Source of the DNA: Tubulanus polymorphus
Taxonomy: Eukaryota; Nemertea; Palaeonemertea; Tubulaniformes; Tubulanidae
DNA: 64,000 nucleotides
Direction: 5' to 3'
Assembly: GCF_964204645.1 (NCBI RefSeq)
Contig: NC_134029.1
Span: forward strand, 15,368,850-15,432,849
Part shown: positions 43,742-54,781 of the stretch, one piece after another
How the letters are laid out: each line of letters begins with the position of its first letter
Numbering within the stretch: the first letter of the stretch is position 1
Program-made: the position numbers and the translations under genes
The notes under the pieces: model-generated
Database searches by the model: none
Seen by the model: the letters and a program-made list of their open reading frames with translations, nothing else
What the model was told of the DNA's origin: nothing

Positions 43742-44698
43742 CTGTAAGCAGAATTTTAAACTTAAGATATACGAAAAAATGATCAAAAATTTTAATACGC
43801 ATAAATTGATTTAGATACCCAGGATTTTCGCAAATTGGATCAATTATGAGCATTGCAATAGTGGCCATTCATTTTTATTATACCTCCATGACGGGAATAA
43901 GATCATTGTTATAATGTAGGCCTAGTAACTGTTCTAGTAGAGGGGGTTTTTAACATACCGAATGTTTTATTGTTAAGTCCTGTGTGTCCTAGATAATTTG
44001 CATATTGATGAAATTAGGAAGTGGTTATTTTGCTGGATACAGTCACTGATTCTTATTAGGGCCTATTTTAGTGGATATCATCTGTAATTGACTGATTTAT
44101 TTTACGCATGTACAAAGAGGTGCATGACTTCGAAAATTAAACATCTAAATTTGGAAAAATGGGGTGCACTGGGTGGGTTGGGTTACATTTGGGGGTCCAA
44201 TGCAAAAATACCGCTCCTGTCCTATCGTTCATGTCAAAGTCGAAATACTTACAGTGACTGACACAATATCGTGTAAGATTGTCGATATTCAAATAAAGAC
44301 ACTGGAGATTACTCTACCCATCGTTAAAATCTTTTTTTTACTACTCATTACAGTCTAAATGTCTGCCTCCTCATCCAAATCCCAAAATATCAAATTAACG
44401 GGGTATTTTTGTGCACAAAATTCTATAATATAAAAATGAGTAACTATTTCCGGGTTTGGATTCTTGAGTATCGGCAGTCACTGTGCGTTAAGAACTACGT
44501 GTCAACGCGTTGCGAGCCACTTGAAACATAAAAAGCAAACTTAAATTGCCAAATTGGTCGGGCTGTCAAAAACAGTAACATATTCGATAGTTCTTCGGTA
44601 TTTTAACAATAGTCGCCTATGACAAATTACGGGTATTAGCGTAAATGTTACTTTTAACCATTTTACGGTTATCGTAGGCCTATGTTATAAAAACAAAC

Positions 44699-44938
44699 CT
44701 TAGCAGAAGTTCCTACAGTGATATTGAAGATGTCGTCTTCTTCCTTCGCTTTGTGTCCCTTTATTTTGATATAGTTACCGGCTGTCAATTTTGCAGAAAC
44801 AGCCTCTCCGATTTTATAACAGTAAATGTCAGCACGTTTATTGCTGGCAGTTATGCCGAGGGCATAAAGAAATTCTTCACCACGTTTCGTGGTTCTCTTC
44901 GTAGAATTTTCCAACACGTGTACTTGCATGTCAGCCAT
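44699..44938 (-). CDS. Antisense OB-fold gene (open copy), first coding exon
   Basis: Eighty codons start at ATG (44938) and end ACT TCT GCT AAG before a gtttgt donor, phase 0. The predicted peptide (MADMQVHVLENSTKR...) has the strand pattern of an OB fold. A LYALGITASNKRADIYCY segment is followed by LTAGNYIKIKGHKAK and a closing DDIFNITVGTSAK, like the DNA-binding domains of replication protein A. The role is inferred to be single-strand nucleic-acid binding; no family name is certain. The same exon lies in the decayed copy at 40503-40680, where its 5' part is gone. The gene sits antisense inside a fibrillin intron. Confidence 0.6.
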
Positions 44939-45039
44939 AATGAGAAGTGAATACCGGATTGAGGGATGCGCAATTTATACTTGGTGTATGGTCACTGGCC
45001 GGTAGTGATCCTCACCTGCCACAAGGATAACTAGACAAC

Positions 45040-48000
45040 TTGCCACAAACAGAATTGTCGTTAGCTTTTAAGATGTGTACTATTAATTTGTGCCAATTTC
45101 AATATTGAAACGAGTTCATATTTTTGGCAAGTGTGTAATTTGAGCAAGTGTCAAGTTATTTTAGTGGCTAAAGTTGGGACATTAGTCAATTACAGACTTG
45201 GTCAATTAACTATTCTCGTAGTGTCTACATGCTGTCAGTGTTGATTTTAGCCAAAAAGTCATTATAAAAATTCATCATAATTATATTTCACTATAATTCG
45301 ATATATTTTTGATAATACAATGTACATTATTTACATTCATACAAGAGGAATTTTTAGTCAGCTGGGCCGATCACTCATCAGTAAAAGTGGTCCTATTTTC
45401 CCCAAATCCTGAAAAAATTCTTCGATGAATTTTGAAAATAAAATGATAAGTAGTTGTATAAAGTCATTTTAAAGTGTGTTTATTTTAGTTTATTTCAACG
45501 TAACGATCTGTTTCCATAAAAATGCGAGATTGACTGTAAGTACAGGCTATATCTAACTTCCCTACAAAGTATAGTGTAATCACGGAAATAATGACTCCCT
45601 CCCTATATTCCATTATGGTATAGTCCATGCGATAGCCAATGAAATTGCGCTCCGTATGAGCGTGCGTGACGCTTCAAACAATGAACAAAGTTCATGTGAC
45701 AGACCCTACACGACTGAAGTAGTAATATAATTATGACCAAAACGACGTGAAGACATTAGAATGACTTCAAAAATCGTCAAAATATACCCTTAAGGGCTTC
45801 ACGACTGATATGTTCCTTTTGGTGTAGGATACACGTTAGTAAATCTTCCCTAAATAAATGTAACGGACAATTTTTTTACGATCACTGGAACCCTGCATTG
45901 TCATGTTTTTATTTGGTTTCTCCTATTACCTGCGCGCCGAACAGTTTATACATAGCGTCAGTCAATCAGAGTCGGCCGGTGTTTTAGGCGGGACGCAGTA
46001 GCCTATTCCACTGTGTATACAGTACAGTGTAGTCTGTACATACTAAAAAAATGAACAATGACTTATTTGAAGGAATAAGTCTTTCTGAGTTAATCATTTT
46101 GATTCACTAGAAGTGAAGTTGTGTACAAGGTGGAATCTTGTATAAATAAATTATAAAGATTTAATTCATAGAAATGTCTTACGCATTTTTCATGCTATAA
46201 ACAGGATTCCGTTTTCGGATAGATGGATGACAGATGAATGGAAGGCCGAGAAGACCATGGTGCCAAGTAGCTAGGGCAAAAACTAAATTCGCTTTAAAAA
46301 GATAAATTATTAATATTTTAGTGAAAAATACTTTTATTTCAAAGCAAATAATCATTTCTGATCAGAATAAAATTATAACTTTTACAACTAATGGAAATGT
46401 AATTTAAAGTTTCAAAGTCATGCCAGTATTTAGGATTCACAGTTGTTACATTCGATTGATTTATTTGTATTGATAATTGGTACATAGATTCATTTGATTG
46501 TCATACAAAATTCAAAATTACATAGCATATCGAATAAGTCTGCAATGGCACTTAATTACAGAAAGTAAAAACAAATATGAAATTTTCAGATATAATATGA
46601 CTGAAAGAACTCGTCATTTTTCCCTATACAAAATACAAAAATATATGTACAAATTGATGGAGTGACGGATGACGAATTAAGAAAGGTTAAAGACAGTATT
46701 TTTCAAAAAATTCTAGAATTATTAAATAGGGCTTTTCTAATGAATTTCAAAACCATTTTTTTTTCTAATTAAACATAGCCTACACAATATTTTTATAGAA
46801 AAATTGTGGGTAAATTATTTGAACTGACAATGCTGTTACTAATGATTCAATAAGTTATTCAGTTATCGAGGATATAATGGCAGTTTCTCTGATAGACAAT
46901 TCTAATTATTGTCATGAATGATTTCATGCTGAGTCAATATTCCCTAGTGGTTGTTAGGAAAACACTAGTAACTCTTCAATTGCTTGATGCTACATCATAT
47001 TTGAAATAGATTTATTTAACATTCAGATCTAGTTTTGAGGAATGTATGTACAAATGATTGAAACACAATTTCAGTTCCTATTGACTCAGCATTTGTTTTG
47101 ATCAATATTGCCAAGTTCTGTATGTTTTTCACCACAAATCACCTCCCATTAATGTTTCCACGTGTCATGTATGTCTTTGTACCGTATTCCACAGAACTAT
47201 ACATTTACCCAGTCTTTGATTTACTGTACATATACGTGTAAAATACCCACTTGCTACAAAATATTACCAGAAAACCAAAATCGCCACGGTGGGTTTGGGA
47301 TCAAGTCAGTAATTTCTCCCTGATCCACTACAAGAGTTATAGCTTTCATAAAAATTAAAAAAACGCAGTTGGTTTTTGATAGAGAATTAACTTATAAAAA
47401 GAGGACAATTGGTTACTGCCCTCCTCTCGATCATGAGATCCCTTCTTCTACTTCACTAAAATTGAACAACAGGAAATTCCAATCTAAATTACACCCCATT
47501 TCCTGGATTTACTCAGGAAAAATAGTACCATCCAAAATACAGAATTAAATCTCTGAAAATTATTCTTAATTGAAAATAAACATTATAACACTCCAACTAA
47601 CTGAACCTGATAAAGTTAATAATTGAAGTTTATACTATAATCTGATGAATCTCAATATTTTAAAGTTCTAAACGTGGGCAGATGCAATCTGTTTGGATAT
47701 CTATCAGTATCCATGGGATTATTTGGGATTAATTCTCAGCGTCAGAATACGTATTTCTAGAGCAGTGGAACGGCAGCCTACTCGTGACTGAAACCCGTAT
47801 GTGATCGTGCGGGAACGCATTTACTAAAGTTAAAACCATTTCATGATGACACGAAACATCAAACGGTAAATGGTAGGCTATCACCATGATACGATATCAC
47901 CAATAAAGATAGATCCTTTTATTCAATTTTACCAGAGTTGTTTATTGGAGGAAAATATCATTGTTAAGTACGCCGAGAACAACCATGTTGTATCATCAAT

Positions 48001-48260
48001 CAGTTGACTGACATTGTAAAATTCGATTCGGCTATATTCTAATATAAGTTTTCATTTTAGGACGCCCTACCCGCCTGCTGCGCACTCATAAGGCGGTAGC
48101 ACCCTCTTACGCACTCGGCAGAGATTCGCTTTGTAATGCGTGCCGGGAAAAAATACCTTTTATTATCTTTTCCATGTGTTAAACAACAGTGATTGAATTT
48201 ACACGTTGTTTGTCGTAAATTGCAATATTGCGATGGTTATTTGCCGCTGCTGTAGTTTTT
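45040..48260. other. Long intronic stretch without recognised features
   Basis: This is moderately A/T-rich single-copy-looking DNA. A GATGGATGACAGATGAATGG ... GTGCCAAGTAGCTAGGGC stretch (46222-46280) resembles the ends of the dispersed families at 8600 and 37450. No long frames, splice-bounded exons or RNA genes were recognised on either strand. The region upstream of 44938 should contain the promoter of the antisense OB-fold gene, but no clear element was seen. Confidence 0.4.
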
Positions 48261-48745
48261 TGGGTCTTAGGTTTAGTATATTATATATAGGTGTCACTAA
48301 ACCTAAGGCCCATAAACCTAAGACCCGACTCTAAATCGTTATCTGTGTACTTTAGACTATTCAAAATGGTTCTAATATATAGATATTAGTTAAAATGATC
48401 CATCGATGGCCTATTTGAATTTTATTTATTTATCAGAGACGAGATATTTGAGGGTCTTAGGTTTATGGGTCTTAGGTTTAGTATATTATATATAGGTGTC
48501 ACTAAACTTAAGGCCCATAAACCTAAGACCCGACTCTAAATCCATATTTGTGTACTTTAGACTATTCAAAATGGTTCTAATATATAGATATTAGTTAAAA
48601 TGATCCATCGATGGCCTATTTAAAGTTTGTTTATTTATCAGAGACGAGATATTTGGGGGTCACTAAAGGTGTGACTAAACCTAAGACCCCCTTAACATAA
48701 GACCTAACGGGTCTTAGGTCTTAGGTTTAGTGACACCCCTCAACG
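48255..48745 (+). repeat. Tandem 210-bp element with inverted GGTCTTAGGTTTA motifs
   Basis: Units at about 48265-48450 and 48452-48660 are near-identical. Each starts GGGTCTTAGGTTTAGTATAT and includes CACTAAACCTAAGGCCC and AAACCTAAGACCCGACTC, so direct and inverted forms of the same 13-mer face each other. A third partial set ends at 48745 with AGGTCTTAGGTTTAGTGAC. The words resemble degenerate telomere-type TTAGG units, but the arrangement is that of a terminal-repeat element. Confidence 0.75.
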
Positions 48746-48781
48746 AGCATACAAAGAAACAGCAAAAAATTTAGTCTAAAA

Positions 48782-49366
48782 ATGCCCATCAACAATGAAT
48801 TGCTACGAGCAATATCCATGATTGACCCTAGATGTCATGGTTCAAAGGTCACGTTGGCAGAAATGAAACGGCTGCCAAAATTAGTGACAAATGTAAGTAA
48901 TTGCGCCACAAGAATTTGATGCAGGTTCATCAGTACTGTGCCAACAAAACATTGCCACCTGCAACCGATACTGATGGCAATTATGTCAGAATTGATCAAT
49001 GGTAAACGAAGGTAATTTCAACCCGAAAATATCAACATCTCTGTCGAATGATTTTGGCGATTTCATCGAGCTTTAGTTACCCAGTTGTAGAAAGGAGTTT
49101 CAGCATTCTTGGTGATTCTCCGAATACTCAGACATTGAGATTGAATATAGAAACCATGCATCAATGCTATCTAGACAGTGAAATACGCACTAAACAAACC
49201 CGCTGTTCCACATTTTCACAAAGGCAACGACGTCATGTACGACCCTGTAGATAAAAATTTGGTGAGAAACATCCAACATTCTGCTGGATGTTACAAGGCA
49301 GAGCTGACAGAAAAGAAATTCGCAGAGTCCAGGAAAGCCGTTGAAAAACTTTCAAAGAAGAAATAG
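48782..49366 (+). pseudogene. hAT-like transposase remnant, C-terminal part
   Basis: A first piece (48782-48900) encodes LLRAISMIDPRCHGSKVTLA then EMKRLPKLVTNV. A second (48917-49006) encodes ATDTDGNYVRIDQW. A third (49048-49254) has YPVVERSFSILGDS, which is the hAT dimerisation signature (V-E-R-x-F-S). A fourth frame ends at 49366 with a Lys-rich tail. Frameshifts separate the pieces. The element probably belongs to the same family as 34293-34870 but to another copy. Confidence 0.55.
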
Positions 49367-49369
49367 TTT

Positions 49370-50215
49370 CAGCTAAAAGACAGAGAAGTAAGGGGCTAAC
49401 TTTAGACGCGTTTAAAGATGACGTGGACTCTACTACTTTAAAATGTTTGCAGTGTAAGGTCTGCTTTTTGTAATCTTTGACTCAAAATGAATAAGTATCA
49501 GTTTGTCAAAATATTTCACTAAAATTACGAAATAATGGTATAGTGCGTGTCTTCTTTTCTCGGACATTAATCGTTGGGGCGTTTCACACAACAAGATAAA
49601 ATAAATTACTAATGCATGATTGGAATAGCCTTTCGTCAAGAACCTTTGGCAATAAGCCCCATATTCGCCAAGAAATACAGATAATTGATAGTACGATGGA
49701 CTGATGAATTGTTCCGTAAGCTTAGGCGAAAAATGGTACCGGTACCATTTTTCCACTCTGCTCAGATTAAAAGTTGACCCGGCCGGCTGCCAATCGACCC
49801 TGTACAATACTCTTCTTTTGTTCGAAGGAATGAGAACCTAGGCTTTCGTCAAGTTGCAGTAATGAAGTCACAGGACAGGATCGGAAGATTTTCTTTTTTC
49901 CAGATTGAGTGATATGCCTCAATGAAATAGGTCGATAGAAATTAGTTTGTCTTAAAAATATCATTATTACATGATAACTAGATTTAAATACTCTGAATGA
50001 TATCATTTTTTAATCTTGCGTAATGAGCGATTTATAAATATTTGTGATCCATTTACACCAAATAAACCTTTAAAGAATGGTATTTCGCATCGGATGTTGT
50101 ACCAAAAATTCCAGATTGATACACTACATAGTTTTTCAAGCACCATGCTGTTATCCTGCGCAAAGCTGCTAGCCAACAATGCCCACCGGAGCTGAAAATC
50201 TGTTAGTTTGGTTGG
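49370..50215. other. DNA between two transposon remnants
   Basis: A small perfect dyad AAAAATGGTACCGGTACCATTTTT lies at about 49731-49754. A 124-codon minus frame (49433-49807) overlaps it and has no domain. It may be part of a decayed element that carried the flanking hAT-like and CXC-like pieces. Confidence 0.4.
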
Positions 50216-50473
50216 GTGACCAAGGACGGTATTCCCATTCCTGCCATCTCAAAAGGACCCGCGGGACCCAAGGCACTCCTCGAGGTCATTGCAGGTAACT
50301 GTGCATCAGAAGCGAAGGCACGTAGTGCGCATAGCTGCAGCTGTCATCGTGAGGGACTTTCGTGCAGAATCTACTGCAAATGTTCATCTTGGGAAAAGTG
50401 TCATAATCCACATAAAGCTGATCAAGAGGAAGAAGATGACAATGAAACCCATGAGCAGCAAGAGGACAATTGA
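50216..50473 (+). pseudogene. Cysteine-rich (CXC-like) domain remnant of a transposon protein
   Basis: The 85-codon frame includes LLEVIAGNCASEAKARSAHS then CSCHREGLSCRIYCKC and CHNPHK, followed by an acidic tail EEEDDNE. Many invertebrate transposon-associated proteins have a C-x-C ... GLSC-x3-C-x-C domain like this, resembling tesmin/TSO1 CXC. Here the first cysteine pair has decayed (GNCAS). It lies 850 bp after the hAT-like C-terminus. The 79-codon overlapping frame is a shadow. Confidence 0.4.
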
Positions 50474-52005
50474 GCCGAAGATGAATTGGAACCAGATATG
50501 GGACTTGATGAATGGGAAAAAAATATGACAGTTTTTAAATGGCTTTGTGCAGAATATCACTTGAGGTCCTCACAGGTTACAGAAATCAAGTCAATTCTAA
50601 CTACCTTGAATTGATCTCAGACGTCCCATACAATGTTGATAACTGTTTTATCAATAGCATATTGAATAATTGCAGTTATAGTTGTTATATTTATAGTCTA
50701 TGGTTCAACACCTTCAATCAGATACCCAACATGGATGGGTTTGTCGATGATTACAGATTTTTCTAATTTTTAAGTGGCGGGCATTTATAAAGGCATTTTT
50801 CGTCACAGAAAATTATATATTCTGTTGTAATTGTTATTTTCACATTCTGTGACCTTCAAAGACCTTGAAATGGATACCAAACATTGATATGTTACTATAA
50901 AATTGTGGATTTTTAATTTCTTAATGGACATTTTGGGGCATGGTACCTTCTGGGGCTATGAAAAAGTTGCCCAAGGTTTCCAAGGTGGCATCAGTGGATA
51001 TTTTCCGTCTTTATTTCCGATCTAACTGTCTAACTGTCCGATCATTTGTATTCAAGCCGATAGAGTTTTGACTCTTTTTCATTAGTTCTGCTTAATCTCT
51101 AGAGTACCGATGTTTAATTTTGATGTTGGATTAAACATACACTGATGTAAATTTAGAAAAGTCCATATTAAGTATCTCGTTTCTTGTTTATAATGCTTAT
51201 CATCTTCAGCATTAACGACCAGATGGTTGTCCTCGGCCTAAAACGCTGCCGTTAGCAAACATCTTAAGGAATAAGAGGTCAATGAATAGGAAATTTACAC
51301 GTGAAACGATCATTGGACTTTTATTTACCAAACTTTGAGTTTGTATTAACTTAATTCGTTGCATGATCCTCCATCTTAGTCCTAAAGCCAGGCAGACATT
51401 TCAGGCACCGCGCAATGCAGTTAATTCAACAGCTCGCAGAATAAAATCAATTAGTTTCACCACTGTCAGAGAACTAGGATAAATTAAATATAAGGCCTAT
51501 GTGGGATCATTAAAATGTATGACAGCTTATACCAAATTAACACTCTTCTGTTTCTGTCAGTCATAAAAGGCGTACTTGCTTATACTAAAAACAATTGAAT
51601 GATATTTACTAATAGTTACCCCACATCCAATAATCTTATATAATAATACCGAATTGTCGTACCGACTGCTCCGCCGTTTATGGATGTATCGTCCTGAATT
51701 TGCCCGGTGGTAGATCTCGATGTCTTTTATCGTTTGGGCATGGTTTCCAATGAAAATGTATTCTATAATTATGTGGTTGGCCATCTACTAAATTTTTTGT
51801 GGTATCTCCTACTGTTCACAAAGGGCGCATTGGTCTGCTGGCATCACTGACTTGAGACAGCCACTGCTGATAGAGTACGAGTTTTTGCTGCATTTGTGAA
51901 ATTGTTTTTCAAATTTAACATATCATGAGCAATTAACCCACTTAATGTAATGCTGCCGGTTCAAAGCAATACACTCACTCACTGAAGTCAGCAGAGTGAT
52001 TGTAT
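50474..52005. other. Intronic DNA without recognised features
   Basis: No exon-like or repeat structure was recognised. Minor open frames are short and unsupported. The stretch ends where a tRNA-like head begins. Confidence 0.35.
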
Positions 52006-52275
52006 TGGGCCGAGGCGTTAGCGTGTGTGACCAAACATTTTTGTTGTTTATCTGTTACCTGTTGCACCCGCGGGTTCAAATCTTCAGTACCGCGTAAAAT
52101 TGAAATGATCATATCAGTACTTTACATTTATTTGTTTCTACATAGAGTTCTGTTACCTTGGTCCTCCGTGGGAGGAAGACATTTTCAGTATGCGATTAAG
52201 GGCCTCAGTATCATCGGGCACATGTCAAGTCCGTCCGAGATCCCATATAGTCCCAACGGGCATGGGTGATAACAC
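52005..52275 (+). mobile_element. Probable tRNA-derived SINE
   Basis: GGGCCGAGGCGTTAGCGTGT (52007-52026) fits box A and CGCGGGTTCAAATC (52069-52082) fits box B. The intervening part is T-rich and longer than in a tRNA. A body with GGTCCTCCGTGGGAGGAAGA and CCCAACGGGCATGGGTGATA follows. A second copy was not found in the window, so element limits are uncertain. Confidence 0.45.
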
Positions 52276-52606
52276 TACATAATAGGCCATAAAATATTCC
52301 TACTCATTTCAAGTGTAATGAATTAAAAAGTCGGAAGTTCTACGTTTAAAAATAACCCGTGGTTTCCACGGGCTTTCCACTAGTAATAACGAATACACGT
52401 AGTCATATTTCTTCCCAACATACGCCCATCGTGTAAGGTCTCATGTCAAGTACATCCTTATTCAAAAATATTTGTCATATAATTGAACCTCGTTACCATA
52501 ACATAATTAACTGGTAAATTTGCATTAGTCGTATCAAGATAGTAGATAACATGAAATATAAGATGAAGAAGTTGACTTATGTTCGTGTTCTATTACATCC
52601 AACTAG

Positions 52607-52732
52607 ATATGGATGAGTGTTCCCAGAATCCATCGGTCTGTGGCGGTGGAAAGTGTAAGAATGAAATTGGATCATACGGTTGCATCTGCCAGAATGGTTG
52701 GATTCTCTCAGAAAATCGGAAATCATGTACAG
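52607..52732 (+). CDS. FBN: Fibrillin-like gene, cbEGF exon 6
   Basis: A 126-bp phase 1-1 exon has acceptor ccaactag and donor ACAG|gttagt. It encodes DMDECSQNPSVCGGGKC then CKNEIGSYGCIC, a complete cbEGF domain with six cysteines. It is the last fibrillin exon visible. The remaining 11 kb is satellite, foldback and LINE debris, so the gene must continue beyond 64000 unless the assembly is broken in the satellite. Confidence 0.93.
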
Positions 52733-52859
52733 GTTAGTTTACCTTTATCTTACTTCATGAGAGTGATAACCCATTATGTTTTCAGATCGGAGTACCCGTA
52801 CATTTTATTAAGTAAATGTTTTGCTATATAAACGGAAGAAAAAACCTTATTATCAGTAA

Positions 52860-53470
52860 ATATTGATATAGTAAAACCAAATATCAACACATACAAATAT
52901 CATTTATTGAATTTATGTGACTTTTATTAAGATTGATGTATAATAAATGGAAACAGTTCAAACAACAAACTATCAAATGAATATTAAATGTTAATTAGAC
53001 AATGTATTCAATTTAATACGGATGAAAAATTATATTCCTTTAAATGAATTAACAGTTTAAAATAGTATGTCAAGATTAAAAATCAAATGATAAATCATTT
53101 AGAATTATTGAATACATTAATGAGAATAATAATGAAATATTCCAATCACTACAATTTAATTCGTGAGAACTTGATGAATTGATTAAAGAATGTAAAAGAT
53201 ACGTAAAGGGGTCTTTTTGAAGAAACAAAAAATATATGTTTTTAATTTGCAGAGATAATCATACGAACTGAAAATAAAAGGAGTTATGTATGATATGAAC
53301 AATAATAAATTAGATAATAAAACAATGGAAAATGTAGCAATACAATTAGACAATGAAAGAAGAAATGTTTGTGGAAAAAAGTATTCAATGGGATTGAGAC
53401 AATGAAATTAATGTAATAAGAGTTCTGATAAAATAGTTAACTGTAGTTGCGGTAGAACATATGCTCACAA
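52860..53470 (+). pseudogene. AT-rich element fragment, plus strand, fourth CxC-family copy
   Basis: A decayed A/T-rich block abuts the 31-bp satellite. Readable pieces include METVQTTNYQMN (near 52948), ELDELIKECKRYVKGSF (about 53170-53220) and DKIVNCSCGRTYAHK (about 53430-53475). The second and third match the remnant at 29803-30358 (ELSELIYEIKQYFKGSRF and VNCSCDRKY), so this is the same gene. Many stops are present. Confidence 0.42.
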
Positions 53471-53488
53471 ACCTTGAATAGCACATAT

Positions 53489-54480
53489 TCAATTGTCACG
53501 GGCGACAAAACAAAAATAATGAATTGTCGCGGGCAATAAAACCAAAATAATGAATTGTCTCGGGCGACGAAACCAAAATAATGAATTGTCGCGGGCGATA
53601 AAACGAAAATATTGAATTGTCGCGGGCGATAAAACCAAAATAATGAATTGTCGCGACGACAAAACCAAAATATTAAATTGTCGCGGGCGACAAAACCAAA
53701 AAAAAAAATTGTCGCGGGCGACAAAAACAAAATGTAAAACCAAAATAATGAATGGTCGCGGGCATCAAAACCAAAAAGAAGAATTGTCGCCGGCGATAAA
53801 ACCAAAATATTGAATTGTCGCGGGCAACAAAACCAAACTAATGAATCGTCGCGGGCGATAAAACCAAACTAATGAATTCTCGCGGGCGATAAAACCAAAC
53901 TAATGAATTGTCGCGGGCGATTAAACAAAAATATTGAATTGTCGCGGGCGATTAAACCAAAATAATGAATTGTCTCGGGCGATAGAACCAAAATATTGAA
54001 TTGTCGCGGGCGATAAAACCAAAATAATGAATTATCTCGGGCGATAAAACCAAAATATTGAATTGTCGCGGGCAACAAAACCAAAATATTGAATTGTCGC
54101 GGGCGACAAAACCAAAAAAAAATTTCGTAGGCGACAAAAACAAAGTATAAAACCAAATTAATGAATTGTCGCAGGCGTCAAAACCAAAAACAAGAATTGT
54201 CGCGGGCGACAAAACCAAAATAATGAATTGTCGCTGGAGATAAAACCAAAGTAATGACTTGTCGTGGGCGATAAAACCAAAATATTGAATCGTCGCGGGC
54301 GACAAAACCAAACTAATGAATGGTCTCGGGCGACAAAACCAAAATAATGAATTGTCGCGGGCGATAAAAACGAAATATTGTCGCGGGCGATAAAACCAAA
54401 ATAATGAATTATCGCGGGCGATAAAACCAAAATATTGAATTGTCGCGGGCGATAAAACCAAAATAATGAATTGTCGCGGA
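53489..54480. repeat. 31-bp satellite, array 1
   Basis: About 32 units of a 31-bp sequence whose core is TTGTCGCGGGCGACAAAACC, followed by AAAATAATGAA. The core has the dyad TTGTCGC / GCGACAA. Variants replace GACAAAACC by GATAAAACC and AATAATG by AATATTG. Because 31 is one more than a multiple of three, minus-strand frames cycle with a 31-residue period. They are not genes. Confidence 0.95.
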
Positions 54481-54781
54481 ATGATGCAATCGTGAGTTGA
54501 AATAATACCTGAACAAATCGATGCACAGACATTTACTTTAGATATCTACTTGAACAATCGAGCCTACTCAGTAATATACTCAGTTTTTTACGAAACCTGG
54601 AGTTTTTGTTTCAGAGAAATTTGAGTATCAGTATCCGATGCTATATACTAACGTTAACGTTAGTTATCATCGCTCCGTCATGCTAAGTTATACATTTCAT
54701 GTCAACAAGTATCTACAGGCAGCTGTACAGTGTGTACACACTATATCTGAATACGAGGCTGGAATAACAGGCTCACTTCAC

